Below are positions 18,505 to 28,233 of a DNA stretch of 32,757 nt, piece by piece. Origin of the DNA: an uncultured Candidatus Thioglobus sp. (GTDB taxonomy: Bacteria; Pseudomonadota; Gammaproteobacteria; PS1; Pseudothioglobaceae); the NCBI GenBank assembly GCA_000205985.2, contig GG730018.1, positions 1 through 32,757 on the forward strand, in the 5' to 3' direction. Numbering within the stretch: position 1 is the stretch's first letter; every line of letters starts with the position of its first letter. Below the pieces are notes generated by a model. The model saw nothing but the letters and a program-made list of their open reading frames with translations, did no database searches and was not told the origin of the DNA. The position numbers and the translations under genes were made by a program.

Positions 18505-19511
18505 TATCCTCCTGAAAAAGCAAATTCAAAAGCGTCCGAAAAAAAGTTGTCCTTAATCATGCCTTGGTCTAAAAAAGTATCGGCAGCAGCTTTAACCATG
18601 GTTGGCGGTCCACAAGCATACACTTCATAGCCAGTTAAATCATCAAAATCGACCAAAACACTTTCATGTACAAAACCTGTCCTGCCTTTCCATTGTTCAT
18701 TTGGTTCGGACAATACTGGCACAAAATGAATATTATTGTATTCATTTACCCATTGTTGCGGCAAGTTCATGTACAGATCTACTTCATCCCTCACACCCCA
18801 GTATATATAAATTTGACGTTTTAAATTGATCTCAATGGCATGCTCAACAATGGCTTTTATCGGACCAAAACCTGTACCGCCAGCCACCAAAATCACTGGT
18901 TTTTTACTGTCTTCTTTGAAATAAAAAGTACCTTTTGGGCCTTCAAGTCTAAGCAATGCTTTTTCTTTTAATTCATTAAACAAAAAATTAGTGAATTTAC
19001 CACCTTCAACCAAACGTATATGCAGCTCAATCAAGCTTGAATTAACCGGTGCATTGGCAATGGAAAAAGCGCGTGGGTCAAAATCAGGATGAATTAAATC
19101 AATGTATTGCCCCGCTAGATACTGCAAGGACTCATCACCAGGAATTTTTAAAAATACTTGCACCACATCATGATTAAGGCGATTAATACTCTGCACTTTA
19201 CAAGGCAATGTTCTCACTTCAATGTCGGCCACGCTGTCTAATTCAGCCACCACTAATGAAACGTCTGTTGTTGCCTTACATTGACAAAGTAAAACCATAT
19301 TGTCAGCAATTTCTTCTGGAGTGATGCCACTTGGGATTTCACCCTCGTAACTTACTTCACCCTCAATAATGGTGGCTACACACTTGCCACAAGCGCCTTT
19401 TTGACAACCGTAAGGGAAATTTAAACCATGAGCCAATGCATCATCTAAAATACTGCTATGGCCATCGGTTTGAAAAGTTTTTCCGCTGACTTGATTTTCA
19501 ATTGTAAACAT
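18504..19511 (-). CDS. 2Fe-2S ferredoxin/FNR-type flavin oxidoreductase (CDP-6-deoxy-delta-3,4-glucoseen reductase-like)
   Basis: YGCQKGACGKCVATIIEGEV...LLCQCKA 2Fe-2S cluster; FNR motifs DPRAFSIANAP, VAGGTGFGPIKAIVEH, YACGPPTMVKAA. Confidence 0.9.
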   Translation of the reverse strand: MFTIENQVSGKTFQTDGHSSILDDALAHGLNFPYGCQKGACGKCVATIIEGEVSYEGEIPSGITPEEIADNMVLLCQCKATTDVSLVVAELDSVADIEVRTLPCKVQSINRLNHDVVQVFLKIPGDESLQYLAGQYIDLIHPDFDPRAFSIANAPVNSSLIELHIRLVEGGKFTNFLFNELKEKALLRLEGPKGTFYFKEDSKKPVILVAGGTGFGPIKAIVEHAIEINLKRQIYIYWGVRDEVDLYMNLPQQWVNEYNNIHFVPVLSEPNEQWKGRTGFVHESVLVDFDDLTGYEVYACGPPTMVKAAADTFLDQGMIKDNFFSDAFEFAFSGG

Positions 19512-19543
19512 GCGTTTTTACCTAATAAATTTAGTGCTCACAT

Positions 19544-19549
19544 TATAAT
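19544..19549 (+). promoter_or_regulatory. Putative -10 (TATAAT) for miaA
   Basis: TATAAT in the 79-nt divergent gap. Confidence 0.45.
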
Positions 19550-19590
19550 GCAGGTTATATCAACAAATGCTTAGTAATTAAAAGCTCTTT

Positions 19591-20520
19591 ATGATGGTTT
19601 CAACAGACAAAACAGTATTGTTTTTAATGGGTCCAACGGCCTCGGGTAAAACCGATTTCGCCATTGAACTGGCCCAACATTTTAGTGCACGCTTAATCAG
19701 TGTAGATTCCGCATTAATATACAAAGACATGGATATTGGCACTGCAAAACCTGATGCCAATACATTAAAAAAATACCCGCATCATTTAATTAACATCTGC
19801 AAGCCTGAGCAGTCTTATTCTGCGCACGACTTTGTGCTCGATGCTAAAGCACAAATCGAGACTGCTTTTGACCATCATCAACTACCCATACTCGTCGGTG
19901 GTACTTCATTTTATTTCAATGCACTCGAGCACGGTTTATCCAATTTACCAGAATCCACAAGTGCATCAAGACAGAAATTTAACCAACTTTTGCAAGACAA
20001 AGGCTCTGCTAAGTTGCATCAAGATTTAGCTAAAATTGATGAAAAAGCTGCTTTAAGAATTCACCCTAACGATTCTCAAAGAGTAACTCGTGCATTAGAA
20101 GTGTTCGACTTAAGTGGTAAAACACTTAGCGAATTGCAAGGTAATAAAAAACCAAGCATCAATTATCCAATTAAAAAAATAATTCTTATGCCGGAGCGCA
20201 GTGAACTCCATCAGCGTATCGAGGCGCGTTTTTTATCAATGATGGATAACGGATTTTTGGATGAAGTTAAACACCTAAAACAAAATCCAAATCTAAACGA
20301 AGACCTGCCCTCAATACGTTGCGTGGGTTACCGACAAGCCTGGCAGTATTTAAACGGGGAAATGGATAAACCCAGCATGATTGAAAGAGCCATTATTGCC
20401 ACACGCCAATTGTGCAAACACCAAAGTACTTGGCTAAATGCAGAAAAAGACGCGTTAATTATGACTAAACCGGATGTAAAAAAAGCCGTAGAATTTATTC
20501 AAGACAACTCAAAAACTTGA
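19591..20520 (+). CDS. miaA: tRNA dimethylallyltransferase
   Basis: FLMGPTASGKTDFAIELA, SVDSALIYKDMDIGTAKP, RCVGYRQAWQYL. Confidence 0.96.
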   Translation: MMVSTDKTVLFLMGPTASGKTDFAIELAQHFSARLISVDSALIYKDMDIGTAKPDANTLKKYPHHLINICKPEQSYSAHDFVLDAKAQIETAFDHHQLPILVGGTSFYFNALEHGLSNLPESTSASRQKFNQLLQDKGSAKLHQDLAKIDEKAALRIHPNDSQRVTRALEVFDLSGKTLSELQGNKKPSINYPIKKIILMPERSELHQRIEARFLSMMDNGFLDEVKHLKQNPNLNEDLPSIRCVGYRQAWQYLNGEMDKPSMIERAIIATRQLCKHQSTWLNAEKDALIMTKPDVKKAVEFIQDNSKT

Positions 20521-21803
20521 TCTTTAAAGGCTTGTCCACGCTCTTCAAAATTGGCAAACATATCAAAACTCGCGCAAGCAGGTGAAAGCACAATAACCCC
20601 ATCATTCAGCATCCCACTGGCCAGATTAACGGCCTCTGACATTGTCTGTGCATAACTAACTTGAGGCCGATTAAGGCTCTGACCAAAATCAGCAGCACTT
20701 TGACCAATCAACACCACACCAAAAACATTTTCATCAATAAGCTTAAACATTACTGAATAATCCTCTTCTTTAGCAATACCACCTGCAATCAAAACAATGT
20801 TTTCATGTTTATCAATCAGTGCTTTAAGTGCTTGTATGGTTGAAATCGAATTTGTGGCTTTTGAATCGTTGTAATAGTCGACGCCTTGTTTTTTAGCCAC
20901 CCACTCAAGTCTGTGCTCTAAGCCTTTAAAATTTTTAATGCTTTGCGCCATCAGTTCAACGCTCAAACCAATTTGATCGCCCAATGCCAACGCTGCCAAC
21001 ATATTGGCCACATTGTGCTCGCCAATGAGTTGCATCTCGCTCACGCTCATCACCACGTCATCGCCTTTAATAAGATAGCAACTGCCATGACAAGTGACCG
21101 TACCAAAATCATCGGCACGTTTAGGCATATCAATACCAAAATGTTTGGCGTTATTTTTCTTAGGAACAATTACCTCATCAAGGTTTACCACCAAATCTTG
21201 GCAATACCGATACAAGCTAAGTTTTGAATCCGTGTAATCATCAAAGCTGTCATATCGATCAAGATGGTCAGGAGTAATGTTAAGCACTACACCCGTTAAC
21301 AGTTTTAATTGATTGGTGTAATCCAACTGATAACTCGACAATTCCAAGACGTAATAATCAATCTGGTCGTCCAAACAATCCAGCGCAGGTTTGCCAATAT
21401 TGCCCCCCACAGCAACTTTTTTATCACTATTGGTAATCATATCTCCCAACAGTTGGGTCACGGTTGATTTACCATTAGAGCCAGTAATACCAATAACGGG
21501 AGCTTTAACAAATCTTGAAAATAACTCAATATCACTCACCACTGGAATGTTTTTATCACGGGCCCAAATAACAATGGATTGCGTTTGCGCAATGCCAGGG
21601 CTGATAAAAACTTCATCAACATCAGCTAGAAGCGCCTGTTTCCAATCGCCCAGTACGGGAATTGAACCAGGAAACTCTTCAACGTAATCATCCAACATCG
21701 GAGGGTTTAACCGACTATCAGCCAGTCGGTAAGCAATGTGTTGTTTTGACAAAAAGCGAGCAATGGACAAACCCGTATCGCCAAGACCTAAAACCAGTTT
21801 CAT
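20499..21803 (-). CDS. murD: UDP-N-acetylmuramoylalanine--D-glutamate ligase
   Basis: LGLGDTGLSIARFL, GITGSNGKSTVTQLLGDM, ELSSYQLD, YNDSKATN, LSPACASFDMFANFEERGQAF. Confidence 0.96.
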   Translation of the reverse strand: MKLVLGLGDTGLSIARFLSKQHIAYRLADSRLNPPMLDDYVEEFPGSIPVLGDWKQALLADVDEVFISPGIAQTQSIVIWARDKNIPVVSDIELFSRFVKAPVIGITGSNGKSTVTQLLGDMITNSDKKVAVGGNIGKPALDCLDDQIDYYVLELSSYQLDYTNQLKLLTGVVLNITPDHLDRYDSFDDYTDSKLSLYRYCQDLVVNLDEVIVPKKNNAKHFGIDMPKRADDFGTVTCHGSCYLIKGDDVVMSVSEMQLIGEHNVANMLAALALGDQIGLSVELMAQSIKNFKGLEHRLEWVAKKQGVDYYNDSKATNSISTIQALKALIDKHENIVLIAGGIAKEEDYSVMFKLIDENVFGVVLIGQSAADFGQSLNRPQVSYAQTMSEAVNLASGMLNDGVIVLSPACASFDMFANFEERGQAFKDQVFELS

Positions 21804-21867
21804 ACTTTTATTTAATTTTCGGTATAAAATAGAGGTATTTTACACTTATACAACATAGGAAAAAATT

Positions 21868-22527
21868 ATGAACACAAATGTTAAAGTTGCATCGCGCGGC
21901 ATTGTTATCAACAGCGTACTAAGAAACACGTACCAACTACTGTCCGCAACACTGTTATTCAGCGGTTTAATGGCTTATTTATCAATGTCGTTACAGTTGC
22001 CACACTTTGGTTTCTTAATCACTCTAGGTGGTTATTTTGGCCTGTTGTATTTAACCCATAAATTTAAAAATTCAGCCGGTGGTATTTTGGCTGTATTTGC
22101 CCTAACTGGCTTTATGGGTTTAACCCTAGGCCCAATCATTGGTAGTTACACCGCGGCTTTTTCTAATGGCTCTGAATTAGTCGCCATGGCAATGACGGGT
22201 ACGGGCGTTATCTTCTTATCTTTGTCTTTTTATGCATTGGTTTCTGGCAGAGATTTTAGCTTCATGTCAGGCTTTTTAATGGCTGGCATCATTGTGGCAT
22301 TTTTAGCCGGTATTGCCGCTTATTTCTTTGCCATTCCAGCTTTATCATTAACAGTATCAGCTGCCTTTGTACTGCTCATGAGTGGTTTAATTTTATTTGA
22401 AACATCCAACATTATCCATGGCGGTGAAACCAACTACATCATGGCAACGGTAACGTTATTTGTTTCAATCTATAATTTATTCCTTAGTCTCCTACATTTA
22501 TTAGGCGCATTCTCTGGCGAGGATTAA
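21868..22527 (+). CDS. Bax inhibitor-1/YccA family membrane protein
   Basis: Seven hydrophobic helices; NTYQLLSATLLFSGLMAYLS, FETSNIIHGGETNYIMATVTLFVSIYNLFLSLLHLLG. Confidence 0.92.
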   Translation: MNTNVKVASRGIVINSVLRNTYQLLSATLLFSGLMAYLSMSLQLPHFGFLITLGGYFGLLYLTHKFKNSAGGILAVFALTGFMGLTLGPIIGSYTAAFSNGSELVAMAMTGTGVIFLSLSFYALVSGRDFSFMSGFLMAGIIVAFLAGIAAYFFAIPALSLTVSAAFVLLMSGLILFETSNIIHGGETNYIMATVTLFVSIYNLFLSLLHLLGAFSGED

Positions 22528-22550
22528 AAACCCAAACCTTAGCGTGAAAA

Positions 22551-23090
22551 ATGATAGATAACGAAGGTTATAGGGCCAATGTTGGCATTGTTATTACCAA
22601 TGACAAACAGCAAATACTCCTAGCCAAACGGTACCAGCAAGACGCCTGGCAATTGCCTCAAGGTGGTATTGACAAAAATGAAACAGAGCTTGAAGCTTTA
22701 TTTCGAGAGCTTGATGAAGAAGTAGGTCTGTCTTCTAAACACGTTGAAGTCATTGCCAAAACACCCAAATGGCTACGCTATGATCTGCCCGAACACCATA
22801 TCAGACGCAGACAAAAGCCTTTATGCGTTGGTCAAAAACAAGTTTGGTTTTTATTAAAACTCACTTGTGATGAAAGCAATATTAAATTAGATACCCACTC
22901 TGACATTGAATTTGATGATTGGGAATGGGTTGATTATTGGCACCCTATTGAACAAGTGATCGACTTTAAAAAACCCATTTATGAAGACATGTTAAAAGCT
23001 TTAGCGCCCATTCTTTTTAACAATCAACATAGCATCCCTCCTCAATACTCTCGCCCGCTTAAATGCTCCGCCATTGCATTGGCTGAATAA
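22551..23090 (+). CDS. rppH: RNA 5'-pyrophosphohydrolase
   Basis: Start MIDNEGYRANVGIVITND; intact Nudix box GGIDKNETELEALFRELDEEVGL. Confidence 0.95.
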   Translation: MIDNEGYRANVGIVITNDKQQILLAKRYQQDAWQLPQGGIDKNETELEALFRELDEEVGLSSKHVEVIAKTPKWLRYDLPEHHIRRRQKPLCVGQKQVWFLLKLTCDESNIKLDTHSDIEFDDWEWVDYWHPIEQVIDFKKPIYEDMLKALAPILFNNQHSIPPQYSRPLKCSAIALAE

Positions 23091-23115
23091 GCTTAGCTGG
23101 CCAAGTCCCTATTGG

Positions 23116-23121
23116 TATAAT
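23116..23121 (+). promoter_or_regulatory. Putative extended -10 (TGGTATAAT) for hom-thrC
   Basis: TGG-TATAAT in the 67-nt gap upstream of hom. Confidence 0.5.
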
Positions 23122-23157
23122 TTGAGCCTTTATTATCTAAAGATTGGAATTTAAATT

Positions 23158-24435
23158 GTGAATATTGGGATTTTAGGTTTGGGCACCGTTGGTGGTGGTG
23201 TTGTCAATGTTTTAACAAAAAATCAAGTAGAAATTACCCGTCGTAGTGGCACAACTATTAAAGTAACGCATGCGGCCGTTAGAGACATTAATCAAAAACG
23301 AATTTGCCCAACCGACAATCTTGAGCTTACTCAAGATCCGTTCACAATCATCAATAACAAAAATATTGACATTGTCTTAGAGCTCATGGGTGGCACGGGT
23401 CTGGCTAAAGACCTGGTAGAACAAGCCATCAAAAATGGCAAGCACGTCATTACCGCTAACAAAGCATTAATTGCCATGCATGGCAATGAATTACTTGCCC
23501 TTGCAAAAGCAAACAACGTTCATTTATTATTTGAAGCGGCGGTTGCTGGTGGCATTCCAATTCTCAAATCATTAGAACAAGGCTTAAGTGCCAATCAAAT
23601 TGAAATGATAGCCGGCATTATTAATGGTACAGGCAATTTTATTCTTACTGAAATGCGAGACAAAGGTAGAGATTTTGACGATGTTTTAAAAGAAGCACAA
23701 GCATTGGGTTATGCTGAAGCTGACCCAACCTTTGACGTTGAAGGCATTGATGCAGCACATAAATTGGCCATCCTAGCCTCAATTGCATTTGGTTGTGAAT
23801 TACAGTTTGACAAAGTTTCTACTGAGGGAATATCTAAAATCCAAGGTGAGGATGTTGCTTTTGCCACCGAACTCGGCTATTCCATCAAACACTTAGGCAT
23901 TGCCAAAAAAATAGATGGAAAAATACAAATGCGTGTACACCCTACACTCATTCCCAAAACAAGACTTTTAGCTAATGTCGACGGTGTTATGAATGCCGTA
24001 TTGGTTAAAGGCAATGCGGTTGGTCCTACGCTTTACTACGGAGCTGGCGCGGGTGATGAGGCTACTGCCAGTGCTGTGATTGCAGATTTAATCGACATCA
24101 TTAAAGGCACCATTAGCGACGATGTACTAGGTTGGCAATCATTCGAAGTAATACCGCACCAAGGTAAGAATGAAATTGAAAGTATTTTTTACCTGCGCTT
24201 ATTAGCCTCCGACGAGCCGGGTGTGTTATCTGATATTACCGCCACTTTAGCCGATCACAACATCAGCGTAGAGGCTGTTATACAAAAGCAAATTGATGCA
24301 CAAAACAATGCGCACATTGCTATTATTACTAACAACGTAAAAACCAGTGAATTAAACATGGCAGTTAAGGAGATTCAAAAAAATAATTTTATCCAAGAAA
24401 CTGTTAAAATTATTCATGTAGAAACCTTGGATTAA
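23158..24435 (+). CDS. hom: Homoserine dehydrogenase with C-terminal ACT domain
   Basis: [48 protein letters not shown]-terminal ACT; GTG start. Confidence 0.97.
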   Translation: MNIGILGLGTVGGGVVNVLTKNQVEITRRSGTTIKVTHAAVRDINQKRICPTDNLELTQDPFTIINNKNIDIVLELMGGTGLAKDLVEQAIKNGKHVITANKALIAMHGNELLALAKANNVHLLFEAAVAGGIPILKSLEQGLSANQIEMIAGIINGTGNFILTEMRDKGRDFDDVLKEAQALGYAEADPTFDVEGIDAAHKLAILASIAFGCELQFDKVSTEGISKIQGEDVAFATELGYSIKHLGIAKKIDGKIQMRVHPTLIPKTRLLANVDGVMNAVLVKGNAVGPTLYYGAGAGDEATASAVIADLIDIIKGTISDDVLGWQSFEVIPHQGKNEIESIFYLRLLASDEPGVLSDITATLADHNISVEAVIQKQIDAQNNAHIAIITNNVKTSELNMAVKEIQKNNFIQETVKIIHVETLD

Positions 24436-24457
24436 AAAAAATAAGGAAAAAAATATA

Positions 24458-25525
24458 ATGATGAGATACACCGGCCTAATTGAAAATTACAAAGACAGGC
24501 TTCCTGTCAGTGAAAGCACTCGCATAATCAGCTTAGGCGAAGGCAATACCCCACTAATTCGCCTGGATAACATTCCACGTGAAATGGGCAAAGCCGTTGA
24601 TATTTACGTCAAATACGAAGGCTTAAATCCAACCGGATCGTTTAAAGACCGTGGCATGACCATGGCCGTTACAAAAGCCGTTGAAGCTGGCTCAAAAGCC
24701 ATTATTTGTGCCTCAACGGGAAACACTTCTGCCTCAGCAGCGGCTTATGCGGCTCGTGCTGGTATTAAAGCTTTTGTGCTAATCCCAGAAGGAAAAATTG
24801 CCCTTGGAAAACTAGCACAAGCCATGATCCATGGTGCAGTTATCATTCAAATCAAAGGTAACTTTGATGATGGAATGCGTCTTGTAAAAGAAGTGGCAGA
24901 CCATGCGCCCGTATCAATCGTTAATTCCATCAACCCTTACCGCTTGCAAGGGCAAAAAACCGCCGCCTTTGAAATTATAGAAGAGTTAGGTTTTGCTCCA
25001 GACTATCATTGCCTACCCGTAGGTAACGCTGGTAATATTTCTGCGCATTGGATGGGTTACACTGAATATAAAGAATATGGCAAGGTAAACAACACACCTA
25101 AAATGCTTGGCTATCAAGCCGCAGGTGCTGCACCATTCATTAAGGGCTCCATGATTGATGACCCTGATACTATTGCTACTGCAATCCGCATTGGCCATCC
25201 TCAAAGTTGGGATCTGGCTTGGAATGTACAAAAAGAATCGGGTGGCTGGTTTGACTCACTAACCGACGAAGAGATTTTAGCGGCACAAAAATTACTCACT
25301 GAAAAAGAAGGTATTTTCTGTGAACCTGCTTCAGCAGCCTCAATAGCAGGTGCTATGCGTGACATTAAAAGCGGTAAAATCGAAGAAGGTTCAAAAGTAG
25401 TTTGCACCTTAACGGGCCATGGCTTAAAAGACCCTGATACAGCGATTTCACAATGCAAAGATGAGATGATTAACATCAATCCAGTCATGGATGAAGTAAG
25501 AGATGCAATTTTAAACAACATGTAA
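24458..25525 (+). CDS. thrC: Threonine synthase
   Basis: [25 protein letters not shown] motif, [19 protein letters not shown]. Confidence 0.97.
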   Translation: MMRYTGLIENYKDRLPVSESTRIISLGEGNTPLIRLDNIPREMGKAVDIYVKYEGLNPTGSFKDRGMTMAVTKAVEAGSKAIICASTGNTSASAAAYAARAGIKAFVLIPEGKIALGKLAQAMIHGAVIIQIKGNFDDGMRLVKEVADHAPVSIVNSINPYRLQGQKTAAFEIIEELGFAPDYHCLPVGNAGNISAHWMGYTEYKEYGKVNNTPKMLGYQAAGAAPFIKGSMIDDPDTIATAIRIGHPQSWDLAWNVQKESGGWFDSLTDEEILAAQKLLTEKEGIFCEPASAASIAGAMRDIKSGKIEEGSKVVCTLTGHGLKDPDTAISQCKDEMININPVMDEVRDAILNNM

Positions 25526-25528
25526 TTT

Positions 25529-25554
25529 CTCTAAGTTTTGCTTAGAGGGTTTTA
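25529..25554 (+). terminator. Weak terminator/attenuator-like hairpin between thrC and cysM
   Basis: CTCTAAG-TTTTG-CTTAGAG followed by GGTTTT. Confidence 0.5.
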
Positions 25555-25568
25555 ACTAAAGGAGTGCC

Positions 25569-26459
25569 GTGAATTATAAAACCATTGATGAAACCATTGG
25601 TAACACGCCTTTAGTCAAACTGCAAAGGTTAAATCCTAATCCATCCAACACTATTTTACTAAAACTCGAGGGTAACAACCCTGCTGGTTCTGTCAAAGAT
25701 CGTGCCGCGTTTAATATGATTACTCAAGCCGAGGCACGTGGTGAAATCACACCCAAAGATGTACTAATTGAGGCCACTAGTGGTAATACAGGTATTGCAC
25801 TCGCAATGGTAGCAGCCATTAAAGGCTATACAATAATTCTCATCATGCCCGATAACCTCTCTCAAGAACGCAGAGATGCAATGGCCGCCTATGGTGCAGA
25901 CCTAATTTTAGTCACTGAAGAACAAGGAATGGAAGGTGCACGTGATTTGGCTGATAAAATGGAAAAAGAAGGCAAAGGAAAACAGCTCAATCAATTTTCC
26001 AATCAAGACAACACTAATTCCCATATCAACACAACCGCAGAAGAGATATGGAAAGACACCAATGGTGAAATTACTCATTTCGTTTCAGCCATGGGTACTA
26101 CTGGTACTATCATGGGAGTTTCTACTAGCCTAAAAACAAAGAACCCAGACATTCAAATCATTGGCATACAACCCGAAGATGGCGCTCAAATTGCTGGTAT
26201 TCGTCGCTGGCCAGAAGAATACTTACCTAAAATTTTTGACGCCTCCAAAGTAGACTCAACCATTGACGTGTCTCAAGCCGTTGCCGAACAAACCATGCGT
26301 GAACTGGCAACACAAGAAGGGATTTTTGCAGGTGTATCAAGTGGTGGTGCTGTTGCCGTAGCAATGGAATTATCAAAAAAATTGGATAACGCCACCATCG
26401 TAACCATTGTTTGCGACCGTGGAGATCGCTATCTATCAACAGGGTTATTTTCTCAATAA
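25569..26459 (+). CDS. cysM: Cysteine synthase B
   Basis: TIGNTPLVKLQRL, LEGNNPAGSVKDRAAFNMI, EATSGNTGIALA; GTG start with AAAGGAG SD. Confidence 0.95.
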   Translation: MNYKTIDETIGNTPLVKLQRLNPNPSNTILLKLEGNNPAGSVKDRAAFNMITQAEARGEITPKDVLIEATSGNTGIALAMVAAIKGYTIILIMPDNLSQERRDAMAAYGADLILVTEEQGMEGARDLADKMEKEGKGKQLNQFSNQDNTNSHINTTAEEIWKDTNGEITHFVSAMGTTGTIMGVSTSLKTKNPDIQIIGIQPEDGAQIAGIRRWPEEYLPKIFDASKVDSTIDVSQAVAEQTMRELATQEGIFAGVSSGGAVAVAMELSKKLDNATIVTIVCDRGDRYLSTGLFSQ

Positions 26460-26462
26460 AGC

Positions 26463-27734
26463 GTGAAAAGATTCGTCCTACACCAACTACCTAACGAGCC
26501 AAAAACCTATTTATCCTTACTACTTGCTAGCTTAGCTTCGGTGGTAGTCATTACTTTCTTTTTACAAACCAGTGATTATGCGCAACACTTATTTAAGAGT
26601 ATTGTGGCTGATAAGCCTTATTTAAGCCTTTTAATTACGCCCATTGTTTTTGTTCTTATTGTTTATATTGCTAAATATTTTTGTCATTATGTGCAAGGCA
26701 GTGGCATTCCACAGCTGATTGCAGCCACTGATTCTCGTAACAAAAACATTCGTTCAAGGCTGCTCTCCTTCCGAGTAGCACTCGGAAAAATCACCTTCAT
26801 CTTTTTAGGCATGTTGGGTGGTGCGCCCATTGGCATCGAGGGGCCAAGTATTCACATTGGTGGTTCCATTTTTTATGGGTTCAACCGTTTTATCAAACTC
26901 AAACGCAAACTGCTTATTCATGGATTGATTGCTATTGGCGGTAGTGCTGGTCTTATTGTGGCTTTTAATGCGCCCATTGCCGGATTCTTATTTGCCTATG
27001 AAGAAATTGGACGCAACCTTAAAAAACAAGCCTTAATCCTAATTGCTATTGTTAGTGGTATTGTTTACCTATTTGCTACCTTGTATCGAGGCAATGAAAC
27101 TTACCTAAGCGATATGTCCAATTACTCAATTGATTTATTGTTAATCTGGCAACTTGTACCTTTGGCAATATTAGCTGGATTCTTAGGTGGTATCTTTTCC
27201 AAAATAACACTGTATTTGGTAAATAAATTCATCACTCACACTAAATTTAGAGTCATTACCATCGCCTTGGTTCTTGGATTTATTGTGGCAATTTTTAACT
27301 ACCTATCCGCCGGTCAAATTGCTGGGTCTGGGCGAGAGGAAGTTTTGTTAATGCTTAACGCTGAAAAACTAGGATTGGACTTTGTGGCAATGAAATATTT
27401 TGCCACCCTAACTTCGCTCACTTCAACTATTCCAGGCGGATTGTTCATGCCCAGTATTTCAATTGGTGCGGGCATTGGCTCAGAAGCGGCCAGTTTTTAC
27501 CCACAAATAGACGTCCAAATTATTATTATAATGGCAATGATTGCTTATCTTAGCGCCGTTATTAGAGCGCCACTTACTTCGGTTTTTGTTATTCTTGAAA
27601 TGACTGCCACGCTTAATCTTCTAATCCCCGGACTAATGGTAGCCTTTGTTGCTAATTTTGTTTCAAAACAAATATTTGCCCAGCCCATTTACGAAGCACT
27701 GGCGGATAACTACTTAAAACTTACTGAAAGGTAA
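26463..27734 (+). CDS. ClC-family H+/Cl- antiporter
   Basis: GSGIPQ, GIEGPSIHIGG (gating Glu), FAYEEIGRNL (proton-Glu position), GGLFMPSISIGAGIG. Confidence 0.93.
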   Translation: MKRFVLHQLPNEPKTYLSLLLASLASVVVITFFLQTSDYAQHLFKSIVADKPYLSLLITPIVFVLIVYIAKYFCHYVQGSGIPQLIAATDSRNKNIRSRLLSFRVALGKITFIFLGMLGGAPIGIEGPSIHIGGSIFYGFNRFIKLKRKLLIHGLIAIGGSAGLIVAFNAPIAGFLFAYEEIGRNLKKQALILIAIVSGIVYLFATLYRGNETYLSDMSNYSIDLLLIWQLVPLAILAGFLGGIFSKITLYLVNKFITHTKFRVITIALVLGFIVAIFNYLSAGQIAGSGREEVLLMLNAEKLGLDFVAMKYFATLTSLTSTIPGGLFMPSISIGAGIGSEAASFYPQIDVQIIIIMAMIAYLSAVIRAPLTSVFVILEMTATLNLLIPGLMVAFVANFVSKQIFAQPIYEALADNYLKLTER

Positions 27735-28157
27735 TTAAAACGGTTTAACCACAACCAAAACAACAACCGCCACCAGTATTAACACTGGAAACTCGTTAAA
27801 CCAACGATAAAAAACATGGGAACGGGTGTTTTTACCTTCTTTGAATACCTGTACTAAATGCCCGCAGTAAAAATGATAAATAATCAGCATTATTACCAAC
27901 GCTAATTTAGCATGTAGCCAATATTGAACAGAGTAAACCACCCAACCATCCATTGTCATCCACACACCCAATACGCTAGCCACAATAAAACTTGGCATCA
28001 TGATGCCTCGATAAAGCTTGCGTTCCATGATTTTAAAGCGCTCTGTACTAGGCTTATCATCGCTCATTGCGTGGTAGACAAACAAACGCGGCAAATAAAA
28101 TAACGCAGCAAACCAAGTGATCACACTAATAATATGAAAAGCTTTAATCCACAACAT
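27735..28157 (-). CDS. hemJ: Protoporphyrinogen oxidase HemJ
   Basis: MLWIKAFHIISVITWFAALFYLPRLFVYHA...MERKLYRGIMMPSF; four TM; ATG at 28157 preferred over 28172. Confidence 0.92.
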   Translation of the reverse strand: MLWIKAFHIISVITWFAALFYLPRLFVYHAMSDDKPSTERFKIMERKLYRGIMMPSFIVASVLGVWMTMDGWVVYSVQYWLHAKLALVIMLIIYHFYCGHLVQVFKEGKNTRSHVFYRWFNEFPVLILVAVVVLVVVKPF

Positions 28158-28233
28158 GCAGTCTCCTAACAATAAATATAGTTGCTAGTCATTATAGTAA
28201 AATAAAGCGAAACTAACCACTCTCTTTAATAAC

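Noticed and set aside
23079-23104. TTGGC...GCCAA potential stem after rppH
   Set aside because: Only 5 bp with a loop of about 16 nt and no T tract; not a convincing terminator or riboswitch.
23158-25525. Absence of thrB between hom and thrC
   Set aside because: hom-thrC adjacency with a distant homoserine kinase is common in proteobacteria; not evidence of a missing pathway.
26769-26787. TTCCGAG-TAGCA-CTCGGAA inverted repeat in clcA
   Set aside because: Short, intragenic, no T tract on either strand; single copy seen in the window; likely incidental to coding.
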